Origin: Rhabditophanes sp. KR3021
Lineage: Eukaryota > Nematoda > Chromadorea > Rhabditida > Alloionematidae
NCBI GenBank assembly: GCA_963281155.1
Contig: CAUJLY010000004.1
Coordinates: forward strand, 4,154,001 to 4,218,000
DNA: 64,000 nucleotides
Direction: 5' to 3'
Shown here: positions 48,796-62,158 of the stretch, in pieces
Layout of the letters: every line of letters begins with the position of its first letter
Position numbering within the stretch: position 1 is the stretch's first letter
Program-made: the position numbers and the translations under genes
Notes under the pieces: generated by a model
Told to the model about the DNA's origin: nothing
Database searches by the model: none
What the model saw: the letters and a program-made list of their open reading frames with translations, nothing else

Positions 48796-51700
48796 TTCAA
48801 TTACCGTAATTTTTGGATAAATTCGAGATAATGTAATTCCACATATTATTACGCCTCTGCCACAATGAAAAAGATATTGAAATATAATCACTTGAAAAGG
48901 TGTATTTTAATCAACTCACCCTGGTACTTTATCATCTTTCTTTCATAAATTGTTTTACACAATTTGTCAACCTTTCTACTTCTCGCCTCACCCGCTTGCT
49001 TTCTAACTTTTTTACTTACTCAATATTTGCTGCTAATTATATGATAACAGTAATTATGTTTAATCAAATTTTCAACTTCTCCAATCTCGTTACCCATCAT
49101 CCTTTATTACATTCATTTAACATATTCAATGTTATTAAACATAATAATTCAAGTACTAGGTACTGTTCGTCTTCATAATACATACTTGCTAAGATAAAAA
49201 ATGGCTGTCTACAATAAAATGGTCCTTATTTTTTAGTATTAAATATAATATTTTAAAAATTATTGCCTCATCAATATAACATTACACATATGTACATTAT
49301 CTTGTTCTCCATTGCTCATACTTTACAAGTATTCATTTGTTTTGAGAAAATTTAATCATCGCTATGATAAACATATTATTTTAAAATGTATTATTTTAAT
49401 GTTAATTGTTTATTCATTACATTACGATTGTTCAGCGTGTCTAAAAATGATCAAACAAGCTTGATGCTTGAATACTAATGAATGTATATACCGTTAATCA
49501 AAGCGGTTGGTGTATATGTTACATAATAATAATTATAATAACATTCACTCTTCCATAAGACAATTTTGTTTGGTGAAGTTAGATTGGATGTTTTGGAACT
49601 TGAGATAACCATCTGATTGTTTCTATAACACTTTTATATTCTTTACAAAACATAAATTACCAACACATTCAATCATTTTTGAGGTGTATTATCTCTTGTG
49701 ATTTACCGACAAACATATATTCTATTTGCTTGTCCAATATATGCATTAAGGAAGTAAATTTAAAGAAACTCAGGCATTTAACAATTTTTGAATGTATAAA
49801 GAACATTTATTTGAAGTTTAATTATTTAAATACAATAAATTTGAATTCTAATTCTTGACATACGAAATGCTTCAATTTAAATCTTCCAAATATTAATTAT
49901 TTTTAAGAGATTATAATATGAGTCCTTATTACAAAATTTACAACACTTTTAGTTGAATACAAAACATGTAACACTTTTACTTATCATTTACCAACCTCTT
50001 CAATCACTCCTAAATTAACAAATATTGGTCCTCATTTTCTGATTCATTAAATTTGTTGTCGAGATTCTTTAATCACTTTTTTGTTTGCTCAAAAAGCTAT
50101 TTGTAATTTGGTAGTGTTTGCGTGACATCTTCTTTCCGTTCTACAAGATATATTTTAATGTATTTATATTTATGTAAACCCTAATGATTCTTTATTATTA
50201 AATTGCCAAAATTAAGTATTTTAAACGAATATTTCAAAAAATTTGTTTAACTTAAAGCTAACAGCATAAATGAGATTTAAGAGGTTTTTAAGTAAGATGG
50301 CACTTAATTTTTAAAACCTTATTATTATTACATTTATTTTAATTAAATATGTTATAAACAGAAATTAAAAGTGATTTTAAAAATATTTACATAAATAAAT
50401 TTGTATGAAATTAATTGGTCACGATAATTTTACGATGTTATATTTAATAAATAACATCCTCAACATCTCATCAAGTTATTACGTTTCAAAATATAAAATA
50501 TTATGGTCCTCAAATTGTTATAATTTGCTATAAATTGGTACATGTACTTAGGACGACAAACACTCGTTCAAACTTACATTTACCGTATATTTGGTAGATT
50601 TAATCATGCGAAATTGAATTAGTACTTGGAAGGAGAGAAAGCATGTGTATTCTAATAAAAATTTAATTTTGGTTTACCGTATTCCAAATATACATATTTC
50701 TTCTATTTCTTCGATTTTTTGTTTATTCCATTTATTTTATTATTTTTTATGACTCTATTTAAACTTTTAATATAATTCATGTTGGCTAAAACAATAAATG
50801 GTAGCTTTAAATTGTCTAAATAGGTATATGTTTTGTTGAAGCAGCAGCTTCATAAATTGTGTTCGCAGCATGAGGGAACCGCTTAAATTATTACATAATT
50901 GCCAAATAAATAAAGGAAAGCATTTATTAAAAGTCACAATTATGATTGTTTCCCAAATCTTAGCCCGGAAGGCACTCATAAGTCAAATTTCAATCTATTC
51001 ATTCATTTGTTTAAAAACAATTCTCTTTCAAATTAACTTAGCCTAACAAAATCCACCGTATAAACCACTTAATAATATATATGGTTTTGACAATTATATC
51101 TGAGGAAATTGCAAACTTAATCGCACAATTGCTTTAGATGGATATTTATTATGTTTTGTCCAAATATAAATAGTTTTATATCAAATACTTTAAACTTTTT
51201 CATACTCCATCTTTTGAATGATGGCGACTTTACCACACAAGTACCAACTATTTTGAACTAATATTTTTAAATAAATAAATATTTAAAAGTAATAGGCTTT
51301 TCCTGGTATTGTTTTACAAATCTAAAATGAATGAATTGTTTAAAAAACATAAATTTAGGTTACACACTTAATAATGATAGTATGACACTGACTAAAGTAA
51401 GTGAACCGTGATGCCGTCATTCATAAAACAATTTAAATCACACATAATTTATGATTAACTCCACTTGTCTTCGTTAATCTAAGTCCGCTAAATGTGTTTC
51501 AAATCACAATTAACCGACCACATAAAAAAGATCCTCAATTGCCATCCAATAAGTCATTATTCTTTCCACTACTTCACTTAACTACTTAACTCACCTCAAT
51601 TCAGCGCCCTCTAATTTGGGCTGTGTGAGTCTTTAACTTCTTTTGTTCTAACCCCAGGTACAATTTCCTACAAATCTTTCATATTATGAGTCATTAACTT

Positions 51701-54700
51701 TCTTTAAACATAATTCATTCCTTAAGCCTCCAAATTTGGTCCGCCTAAATTGCTTTGTTAGAATCTTTAAATACCATATAAATAAATATATTAACTCTTT
51801 CTATATAAAATTATTCTATTTAAACTTCTCGCATAATAATAATATTTATTTATTTCAAATAATATTTTTAAATCCTCCTAAATTTTATTCCTCACACAGA
51901 TATATGTGAATATGTACAAACTTAAAGTCTCATGTAAGTATAATTGTCCTAATACATACATATGTGTGATATATGCATATTTATTATTGGAGACACATAG
52001 ATTTCACATTTATTTGTGATACATTATGTATTAATAGAGTTAATATATCACAACAATCAGTCTATTGTATCAATTAATCTAATCTATTATATGTTATTTC
52101 TACATATAAATGGTTTACACTATTATGCGAGTTAATCTATTATACATAATTAGGACTATTTTATTAGCCTCGAACCTTTTTGAAAGATAGTTAAATGTTA
52201 GATCCAATGCTACTCAGGAACCATTTTGAGATGAAAAAGTAAGCATTAATGACAGCTGTTCACATCTATTTTAAGACTTAGACCTTATTATTCAATTTAT
52301 TAATTCTACATTCAGGTGTATTTATGCAACCTTCAAATTTGTCTGTTAAGCAGACAATGATATCCATTAAAATAGTTAATCTGTCTTTTGTGGTACCTCT
52401 ATTAAGATACAATTATATAAGATAATTGTGTATGTGCCAACAATCCTTATCTACAATATGTTCAACATTCATATTTCTTTAAATGCATTTATATTCTATT
52501 TCCTCAACCAATACAGTATTTTTTCTTTTACCTCAATAAATTTAATCACTTAGGCTTTTAATATAATAAACATCGTATTCATGATATAGAATAGAGGTGG
52601 AGTGAACTATCATCATTTATGGGCAAATGAATGTGTAAGTGATTCAAATATAAAACCTAACATTTAAAAAATGCACCATTTAGATATAATACTTTTTAAA
52701 TGTAATAAATTTAGTTCTTTTCAATACTAAATATTGTATGTATAGTGTTTTAACTACTTTTATATGGTTCATTTCAATAAGTCATTAAAATGACATTATT
52801 TTGAACCAAGCAGGGATTGTTTATCAACAAAATATAATTTTGATTCAAAAATATTCTGTAAGTAAAAGAGAATCATGATATTGTTCTTAAAAATGACGCC
52901 ATTTGCTAAAAAAATTAGAACTAGCTTTTTAATAAATTATTTAAAACCAAAATATTGACAGTATTTTTTAATGTAATAATTATATGTGATACTTGAATTA
53001 TGCATCATAAACTGATTTTTAAAATTGTCACAAAATGTACATATAATATCACCTATTGATAATATTAACTCTTATTATATCCAAATTACATGTCATTATC
53101 CTATCATATGTATCATTTACTTGTTAATAAAGTTAGTTATCTCTTCTCTCACTGGTGAAGTGTTACGACTTGAACGGACTATTCTATGCCACCTTCGACA
53201 TGCGGGACAAAAAATAAATTACATAATTTATAAGTGATTAATTAAATTTGTAAAATAATGTAATAAATTTGGAGGGATTTTAGTGTTTTATTTGTCGATT
53301 CCGTTCAATTAACATCCATTTATTCGTTTCCGTTATTAGTTTAAGGACTTTAATGTAATAGCATTTAGTTATAGGAAAGTGTTGATTCAACAATGATGAT
53401 ATTGTCAATTAACAGGAAATAAGATTGAACAATTGGATGTGTCAACAGATTCGAGTAACACGTGTAAAATGTATCTTTACCCCATTCATCAACAAAAGTG
53501 GGCAATCCAATTGTTGCAATAGTAAATAATTAATATAGGACGACTAATTAAAGTGCTTGTAATTTAGACTCTTCATTTGAGCACATCAAATGGTTTTATT
53601 TGAATAAGGTGACAAATAAGCAATAAGTAATATCCAAAGTGTCAGGAACCATTTGCAGGTGGGGGTCTAAACTTGAAATGCCTTAAAAAGAGAGGATGGC
53701 ATAAAGGAAATGTTAGTTCGAAAATGAATAGTCAATTGAATTATCCATACCAAAAACAAGATTATTTTTATATGTCTATTATAATCCGGTAAGCCATAAT
53801 CAGTCATTTTCTTTATTGGTCTTTACTTTATTGCTCATTTGTTTTATACATAGGACATGCATATACTGAGTAGTATCATGATCCTCATATCAGTAACATT
53901 CAAGGGATTACTATAAGAATATTAGTTTGAATTTAATCTGATTAAACCTTAAGAAATTTATCAAGCTCTAAAATTATGATGGTGAGTTGGTTTGAATTTT
54001 ACATTACTTTTACCCCGAAAGGGACACAAACTCATGTAATGGATCCTTGTCTCTTTTTGTATGAATAATTATTTTAAAGACCTTGATAGCATTATTATGT
54101 TTTCTAATATATTATCGTTATTATCGTTTACAAAAGTTGTCACTTTGTGCTGCCATAATACCATTTATTCATGTTCAAAATTTCCGGCAATTTTCGATCA
54201 AACAGCCGGAAATCATTGGGATATTTGTTAGGAGAAAGTAGTTTGGAGGTTAAACATTATAATAATTCGTCGTCGATAAGACTTCATTTCTTTTAATGCT
54301 GGACTAATTTAAGCTTGTTAACATTAATGGTCTCAACTTTGTATTATAACTTGTCCAAAATAATAATAATATTATAATATTGTATGTATTTAGCTTAATT
54401 AGTTATTAATGCTATATTAATTAGATTCTTAATTAAAGCATTTTCACTATCTCTTATTTTGCCATCTCTCTTCTTAATAAAGAAGTGTTAAGTAGTTAAT
54501 TAGTAAAACAAAATCCTTACAAACTTTCCACTCCCTTTCTCTATATTCTATCATTTTTTAAATAAGCGATTCATCATCTATTAATTTGCACCACTTTATC
54601 TCATAATACAAATTATCTATCCAATATAACTATAAATTTGGTAATAGCCTTAATAATTCTCATTAGGAAGAATTATTATTAATAGATAATGGTGTTAAAT

Positions 54701-56226
54701 GGTAATGTTAAATAGTAGTTTTGAAGTTGTATTAATCAAAATAATGCCACCAGATAATTAATGTCACAAGCCCACCGTCAGTTTATTTGTCATATTCAAG
54801 TATATCAATACTAGGTCTCGTTTACATTATTTTTTGCTATATTTATTTGTAAAAGCAATTCATAGATGGCTTTGTTGTGATTAAAGATATAAATTTTATT
54901 ATGATATTTGAGAGATGATGACTAAATAGTTACACATTTATTAGAGTTGATGTATAAATACAATTTATTAATGCTCATTTTAGTTACTATTTTATTTCAT
55001 TACGTTTTATTCATTTGTTCTGAAGATGATGTTTATTTATAACACCTATAACCACAATTTCTATTTAATTTTGATTAGTCAATGCAGTAATATAGGAATG
55101 ACAAAGTATTTAATAGACTGTGAGAGAGTTTGTCTTCAATACAGTAATCTACCTGTTATATTAATTTAGAACCTTATTTGGGCCAGCTTATGTGTAATTG
55201 TCGGCTAAGGAAATCAAATTAAATATGATCATTAAGACGATTACTTGTAATTAATTATAGTTGAGAAGGTGCAAATGATTAACTTTGTACCTTTTGCTTT
55301 TAAAATTTAGCTTTTAATGGGCCTAATCGCTTTCACATCCCTTCAATTATAATTAGTTAATGGTTCATTTTGTTTCGTCAAAACAAAAGCCTCGCGTCTT
55401 ATATTAACTCATTTAGACTACAAATTAAATATAATTCTTTACAAGTAAACCCATTTTTTCTATTCCATCCATACTGTAATTGATTTATTCATTGTTAAGA
55501 AATTCAATTTTCAATTTATTTTATAAGACGATTATCAAAAGTCGTTTATCTTACCAAATTCAACGCATTAAAAATGACAATATTCCTAGTAACAACTCTG
55601 CGCTTTTGTTTGAGTCCTGGCGTCGCCATATATATTTATTTATATTTATCTATATATTCAATGATGATGTTGATGCCTTTTGAAATGTATCTACACACTT
55701 ACAAACATATGCCGTTCTCAATTTATGTCCACACACAATGAATGACTCGTACACAATGGATCATGCAATTAAAATAAGCAAACGTTCTACAATTTTTAAA
55801 CAAAATTAGTGATTCATTAGAATTAGCATCGTTCTTACCTAATGACTGCCAATATAAATGGTTTTGCCCATTTTATGTCGCATGATACTATATTAACAGA
55901 CTCTTCTCCACATAATTTGCCCAATATTGAATTAATATTTAAATAAGTCCCTCCTTCAAATAAACTTTATGAGGAAGAGGACTTTATTACATCAACACAA
56001 AACTTGCCTTTAAAACCATTTCCTTCTTTTCTACAAACTTTCAACTGTTTTTTATTGTACATAAGTACGTGGTTACCTACACACATGTAGATTACTTATT
56101 TTACATCTATACTTATATTATCCTTATCAATTAAGGAATTATTTACTATATAATAGATTGATGTAATCAAATAAGATCGAACAACATTGTTTAAGAGCTT
56201 ACTTGCCTCGGATCAGCAACTTCTGA

Positions 56227-56280
56227 GTCTATAAATGTCTTTAAATGTCTTTAAATATCTGTAAATGTCTACAAATGACG
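56227..56280. repeat. 10-bp tandem repeat, about five copies
   Basis: Units GTCTATAAAT, GTCTTTAAAT, GTCTTTAAAT, ATCTGTAAAT and GTCTACAAAT follow one another exactly at 10-bp spacing. Confidence 0.9.
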
Positions 56281-59200
56281 CCTGCATTTGGAATTAATTT
56301 GAACATAATGCTCCACAATACTTTAATTGCACAAGTATTTTTGGACATATTTAATTACCCTAATAAATAACAGGTACAGATAACATCCTGACTTTTTGTT
56401 TTTAGGCCGACTAGTAAATAATGAAATCAATTAGTAAAATAGAAGAGACATGCAACTTCCTCTCTTAACTAGTCATCTCTTCTCTTAACTACATTAATTA
56501 TCCAATTAGTGGATTTTTAGTTTTAATATCTATCTTTCCCAACTAGGGCCAACAACCATTACAAGCCCAATATTAGAACCAAATGCTTACTTCATCATTT
56601 AATTTTCTTCATCTGTATTTCTCACAACTGCTTAATTTTAATGTACTAGAAGCTCTTAATAATGTAGCCATTTATGCAAGATAAATTTACTATTTAAACT
56701 AGATAGTTATTAAGTTGTATATGTCCTTGGTGCTTGTAATAATATATCACCAAAATAATACTGTACATCGCCTGTTGGTCCAATTTAATTCATAATTCAC
56801 CAAACTATCTTCTGTTTATTATTAGCCCCATCAACAAAAAGTATATCTATAGGTTAAATCTACTTTTATTTATCAATTAATAATTATTAATCCGAACATT
56901 ACCCTAGGATTAAAAGATTCGAGTAAATCAAATTAATTACCTACACTATTTATTACCTGTAACGAATAGGGGTACTTGATGTAATCATCCAAATAAATAT
57001 ATCCATCCACTCATTCATTAATTTGAACATACACATTGTTTTGGTAAAATTACATTATTAATTGTTAAAAATAATTCTCACAATATTTGATTACCACAAT
57101 TCATGACAATCGGGTTAATCTGCACAATAAAAATTATATTACGCAAGGACAAAATACCGATCAAGTCCTTTTAAATTAGCTTTTGCCTATAAACATCTAT
57201 AATTCATTTTGCAGGGATATGCGAGTGAGTGAGTATATGTTTTACATTTAGTATATTCATTATACTGACTATTTTTATTATATCTATGAGCGGTAACTAA
57301 TTACCAGATAATAATTTAAATGTATTATGATATAAATAAAGCATAATACAAATCCCTTTTCAATTTGTTTAATGTCATACATTATTTGTTAATTGTTTAA
57401 AATTAAAAAACTATCATATGGACAATACATGCGTACGTATATGCGCATGAATTAATATATTTATATGGAAGGATGGATATTGTAATAAATATGTTGATAC
57501 TCTTGATCAAATATAAGTAAAATACCCTTCCTAACTGTTACTAAATTAGGATGAGGCCTTTGGCGGCTGTTTCATCATATGTAGTAATATGTATTAATGT
57601 GGCGAATAAAGGAAAATAAATGGCCCCCCTTCCATATGTTCTTAAATATTTATTTTGCTTCCCATTAATTTTGAATTAAGACATATATTATTTTAGTTGT
57701 CATTGGCCATTTGATAATTAATATAAAGTGGTGTAATTAATTTGATCAATTATGGGATTAAGCAAGTAAAACACAGTTAGACGGTATCGTCGGCACCTGT
57801 ATAAAGACTTCCATAACCTTTTATATTATTTTAATTTATTTTCCCTTATTTATTCACTTAATTATGCTATTCGCTTTTAAATGGTTACTGCGTGTGTACG
57901 TTCTATTGCTAATTTATAATAAAATAAGACATATTCCTTATAGACACTTTTATTATTAATGATGGTTCCTTTAAATTTGCCATCAAAATGGACGCACCTG
58001 CCATCTTATTCATCTTCAACAATAAATTTAAGTCTTATAACCATTTCTACTACTGCTACTACTACTTTTATCCCTTTTTGATCTTTGTAAGTTAATTAAG
58101 TGCTAATTAAATTTTCTATTAACTATAGCATTTCCTACTTTTAAAAATGTAAGCATGAGATAAGCCATTTGGTGCAAAAAATAGGGTATAATCTAACATT
58201 ATCGTGTTTATTAAAAGTATTCTTTCCTTAAAATATAATTATATTAAAACGTTCCTGTAATTTGTACAAACAAATTAATTAACTATCCATTACGTTTTGC
58301 TTTATCCCTAAGGATTATTATATTTATTCAACATTAAATTTAATAATCTAAATTTGTACAAGTATGTTATTTATAAATTATTTCACTTAAGCCAATAATT
58401 AGTCCAAATAGAGTATTATCACAGCCACCTATATTCTCATAATTCTGATAATTTTATTCAAAAATTGGATGAACAATTTGGTATCTTTTCGACTTATTAT
58501 AAATATTTGTTTATTTTTAATTAATTTTTGTACAACTCACTTATTATCCCAAATTTGGCTTAATTTAATTAGATATGTTAATTCAACCTCATATATCAAC
58601 TCAACTCAATTTCATTTATAAATTTATAATTGTGTTAATTTAAAATTCGGTGAAGAAGGTATATATTTTGTGAATTAATTTGGTGCAATAAAAGGAGATG
58701 TGGGACAAGTGGCATTTGATAAACATGATTTTTACATGTACTCCCTGAGAATCATCTCATTTATTCCATTTGTGGTAGTAGTGGTAGCAGATTTATTTTG
58801 TTATTAAGATTACGGAAAGCTGTATACACGTAGTGGATGATTTAATTGCAATTTTCATTTAATACATTAGTCTAATTTGTTTTGCCTATATGATACATTT
58901 ACCTTAACTTGAAGCCGGATATAATAGAGTGAATGAGAGAGCAAATAAAGCTATTAAAGGAAGCCGATTGAACTTTGCTTATTAAGCATCTGTTCCCCGT
59001 GACCATTATCATAATAATATGAGGCTGGCATTATATGTCTGTAATAGGCATGAATTAATATATTTATAATTAGTCTTCGTGATAAAAGGTAAATCATGTA
59101 TGTTTTCTGCTTGGCGGATATGTGTATATATTTATATTATATATATTTTGCCATTTATTCATCATTGTACGAACAAGTCCTATTAGCAAGTAAAATGAAA

Positions 59201-60429
59201 ATATTATCATTTTAAATTGTAGGATCGGACCATTAATGGCAATATATTTGAATATATTTAATAATGTGTTCCATTTCGTGGCTCACACACTATTAATATG
59301 TATTATTTTGTGTTGTATTATTATCTAGTATTAGTATTTAGTAGCAGCATATTGCCAGGAAACGTAGTAACATGTAAGCCATAAAAGAACCTGCCTTTCT
59401 TTGAGAATTAATTATATACGGAGTTAATTAATTAAAAAATTTCATTACTCAATTATGTAATTTGTTGGTTTCTTATTAGTATGTCATCAATCTATATTGC
59501 CAAGAAGCGACATGGCGATTATTGCTCTAAATAGGAAGCATAATTAACTTTTGGTATAATAGCTCACCGCCACACACTTTACATTATTTTAGTCCACATC
59601 TAATTTGTCTTTTGAGTGCCGATTACAATTTGTAGAATTGTACTTTGAACGAATCATTTGTGTGAATGCAACCAGGTGTAAGAAAATTCAAAAGCTCTAA
59701 TCATGCTGTGATGAAAGTTGGGGTACAATTGTTTTAACTAATTGCCCCTGTAGAGTAAATTGCTGCCGATATTCGAGAGCTGCAACTCAATCACAACCTT
59801 TAACTCACACTCTTCTGCCATAAAAGATCAAAAAGTCTCAAGTATGTGTCAGGTTACGGCCATACAACAAATTTCTGCCACGAGTTTAATATACTAATTC
59901 ACCTTTCCAACAGAAGTGGTCCAATCAAGTTTTAGACGGAGAAGCTATAGCAATTATGGTATTAATCAAGCTATTAAATGAAGAGATACTAATCAAAGTA
60001 TTAGTATTAAATTGAGTCTTTAGATGTTCCTTAGACTGCATTATTGTACTAATAGTCCAGCAGCACATTAAAACATCATCTTATCTAATAGCGTAGAATT
60101 GGTAATATAACTTTTACATGTTCACTTAAATGATTGGCAGAATCAGAATAAGAGTGTTAATCTTTTAATTTTGCCGGATTATAGAAAAGATTCGGCTTAT
60201 ACAATTTAATATAATCTAAGGTGTTTATTAGAGACAAGGTGCATGTGACGATGAGCATGATCATAAGTTGTGTGTATGTTTGTTTTGATAATAATTTAGG
60301 TGGATGTTTCTTTTGAAATAATTAAATTGGTGTTTATACGAATCAAGTACATTATAATTTTATGCTATTAATCCGCTCTTATTGCTCTTATTATATTTTT
60401 TATTGAAACCTGCCCACATCCTCATTTAT

Positions 60430-60519
60430 AAGTTCTTCATCATTAATGAGTTCCCCCATCGTTTACGAGTTCTCTCTAACATTAATAAGTTCTCCATCAT
60501 TAATGAGTTCCCCATCATG
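60430..60519. repeat. 19-bp minisatellite, about 4.7 copies, in the homeobox 5' region
   Basis: Units begin A(A)GTTCTTCATC, AGTTCCCCCATC, AGTTCTCTCTAA, AAGTTCTCCATC and AGTTCCCCATC, and most end CATTAATG. Copies 1 and 4, and 2 and 5, are most alike, pointing to a higher-order unit of three. It lies about 350 bp before the homeobox start codon. Confidence 0.85.
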
Positions 60520-60869
60520 TTTTGGTTTTCCATCAATTTACCTGCATGTAGATTAAATTGGCAAAAACTGTTATTTATAGACAGTAATTATATCATTTTA
60601 TTAAGCGATATTGTAAGGCGGAATCACTATCAAACTTGCGCACTCAGTTACGCCTATTTAATTGGCCATAATAAGAAGATGATTGCTTTGATTGTTAAAT
60701 TTTCACTTATTAATTATATTCTATTTTCGCGATGATTAATAATGTCCTACGTCAATGTAATATATAATATAACTGGTAATATATCAATTTAATAATATTT
60801 CAGACCTTTTTTAGATATTTTGTGATATATTTTTATATATTCCATATACATATACATATTTTTGCTAAA

Positions 60870-62158
60870 ATGAATGCGGCACATTTTTTAATGATGGAAC
60901 AACAAAAACTATTAAATAATTCTAATAATTCCTCGTCCAATAATAATTCTTCGGATATGACTAATGTAACTGATTATCAAAAGGCATTGGTAGCATTGCA
61001 GCAACAATTTTCAAACACATACGCAGCAATGAATTTGCCCAACTATAACATGAGTGGTAAAGCCTTGAATAATATGTTTAACTTCGAAACAAATCCAGAC
61101 AAAAATAGCAAAAGATCTCGTTCTCCAACTGTTGTAAGTGAAAGAAATACAGATTCCGTCGATCAAGTTCAAGGTAATGGTTCTCCTTCTTCCTCGGAAC
61201 GCAACAACTCAAAACAACCATCTAGCCCCGAAGGGTGTGAAGATGATATGGATAAAGGTCTTGATGAAAATGGGAAACGTAGACAAAGAAGATACAGAAC
61301 TACATTCTCTGCCTTTCAATTGGATGAATTAGCAAAAGTTTTTGCTAGATCACACTATCCCGATGTTTTCACGAGGTAATTTATTTATATTTACGTAAAT
61401 TTGTTTATACTTACTTAAGTATCAATATTTATTTGTTATTTATTATTATTTGTTGATAGTTTACTAACTTATTGATATTTTATTAATTTGTTGATGTTTT
61501 ATTAAGTTGTTTTGTATTTTAGAGAGGAAGTTGCTCTGAGAATTGGTTTAACTGAAGCGAGGGTTCAAGTATCAAGTTCCTAGTCATTTGAATTATATAA
61601 TAATTCTTTTAGATTTGGATGCAAAATCAGAGGGCTAAATTTAGAAAACAAGAACGATCCAGCACAAACCATTATCCTAGCGGTGGAAACAACTCAAATC
61701 TCCAACATGCCACCTCAAATCCGTATGCAATGTTTTCAGATCAAACACACGCTCTTATGGCAGCCGCCGCTTTTACTGTTCAACAACAAGCTTTTGCTGA
61801 AAGTATGATGAATTCTTCCCAACAACAGTCAATTGCTGAAAGCATGTTAAATCCACTACTTGGAACCAATACATCTCCAAAAGCATCTAAAGAATCTCCG
61901 ATCTCAGAGAACAGCTTGCCATCCACCAACCTATTATTGAATCCTTTAGCTGTCATGCAACAACAACAGCATTTGGCCTCTTTTTTACAAATGCAATATG
62001 GAGCGATGTGGCAAAATATGGCAAATACAAATATAAATGCATTAATTCCATCTGTCAACGATGAATCTTCAACCCCAAAAGAAAAAAGCGCATCAGTGGA
62101 AGTTGATGTGAAAGAAGAAACCAAAAATTCTCCTTCTCCAGATGAAAAACCGTTGTAA
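60870..62158 (+). CDS. Paired-like (Q50) homeobox transcription factor, aristaless/ALR-1-like
   Basis: Three exons: 60870-61375, 61523-61568 and 61613-62158, with phases that join exactly, giving 365 aa. The N-terminus is Asn/Ser/Gln-rich and disordered. The homeodomain (about 150-210) reads [33 protein letters not shown], then [16 protein letters not shown] in exon 2 and [17 protein letters not shown] in exon 3. YRTTF.xFQLDEL and [10 protein letters not shown] are typical of aristaless-type paired-like proteins, and Gln50 marks the Q50 class. RAKFRKQER is also seen in Phox2-type proteins, so the exact orthology is open. No paired domain and no OAR motif are seen. The tail is rich in Gln, Ser and Asn, then acidic. 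Such factors pattern sensory neurons in nematodes. Residues 17 and 52 of the homeodomain are unusual (see findings). I chose this ATG over one 16 codons upstream, whose leader is hydrophobic and unlikely. Confidence 0.88.

Larger units (their letters stand above)
45828..60869. other. 15 kb gene desert upstream of the homeobox gene
   Basis: I see no gene in this stretch. Open frames are few, short and rich in Ile, Phe, Tyr and Asn as expected by chance. It contains several minisatellites (listed), frequent TAATTA/ATTAAT homeodomain-type cores and TATA-like words. The length is far above the spacing of the other genes in the window (mostly under 2 kb), and the one gene it leads into is a homeobox gene, so long-range control elements are a reasonable expectation. 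Conservation cannot be judged here. Confidence 0.5.

Noticed and set aside
48461..49178. Open frames of 74-92 codons in the desert
   Set aside because: Phe/Leu/Tyr/Ser-rich chance frames, one of them running through a minisatellite.
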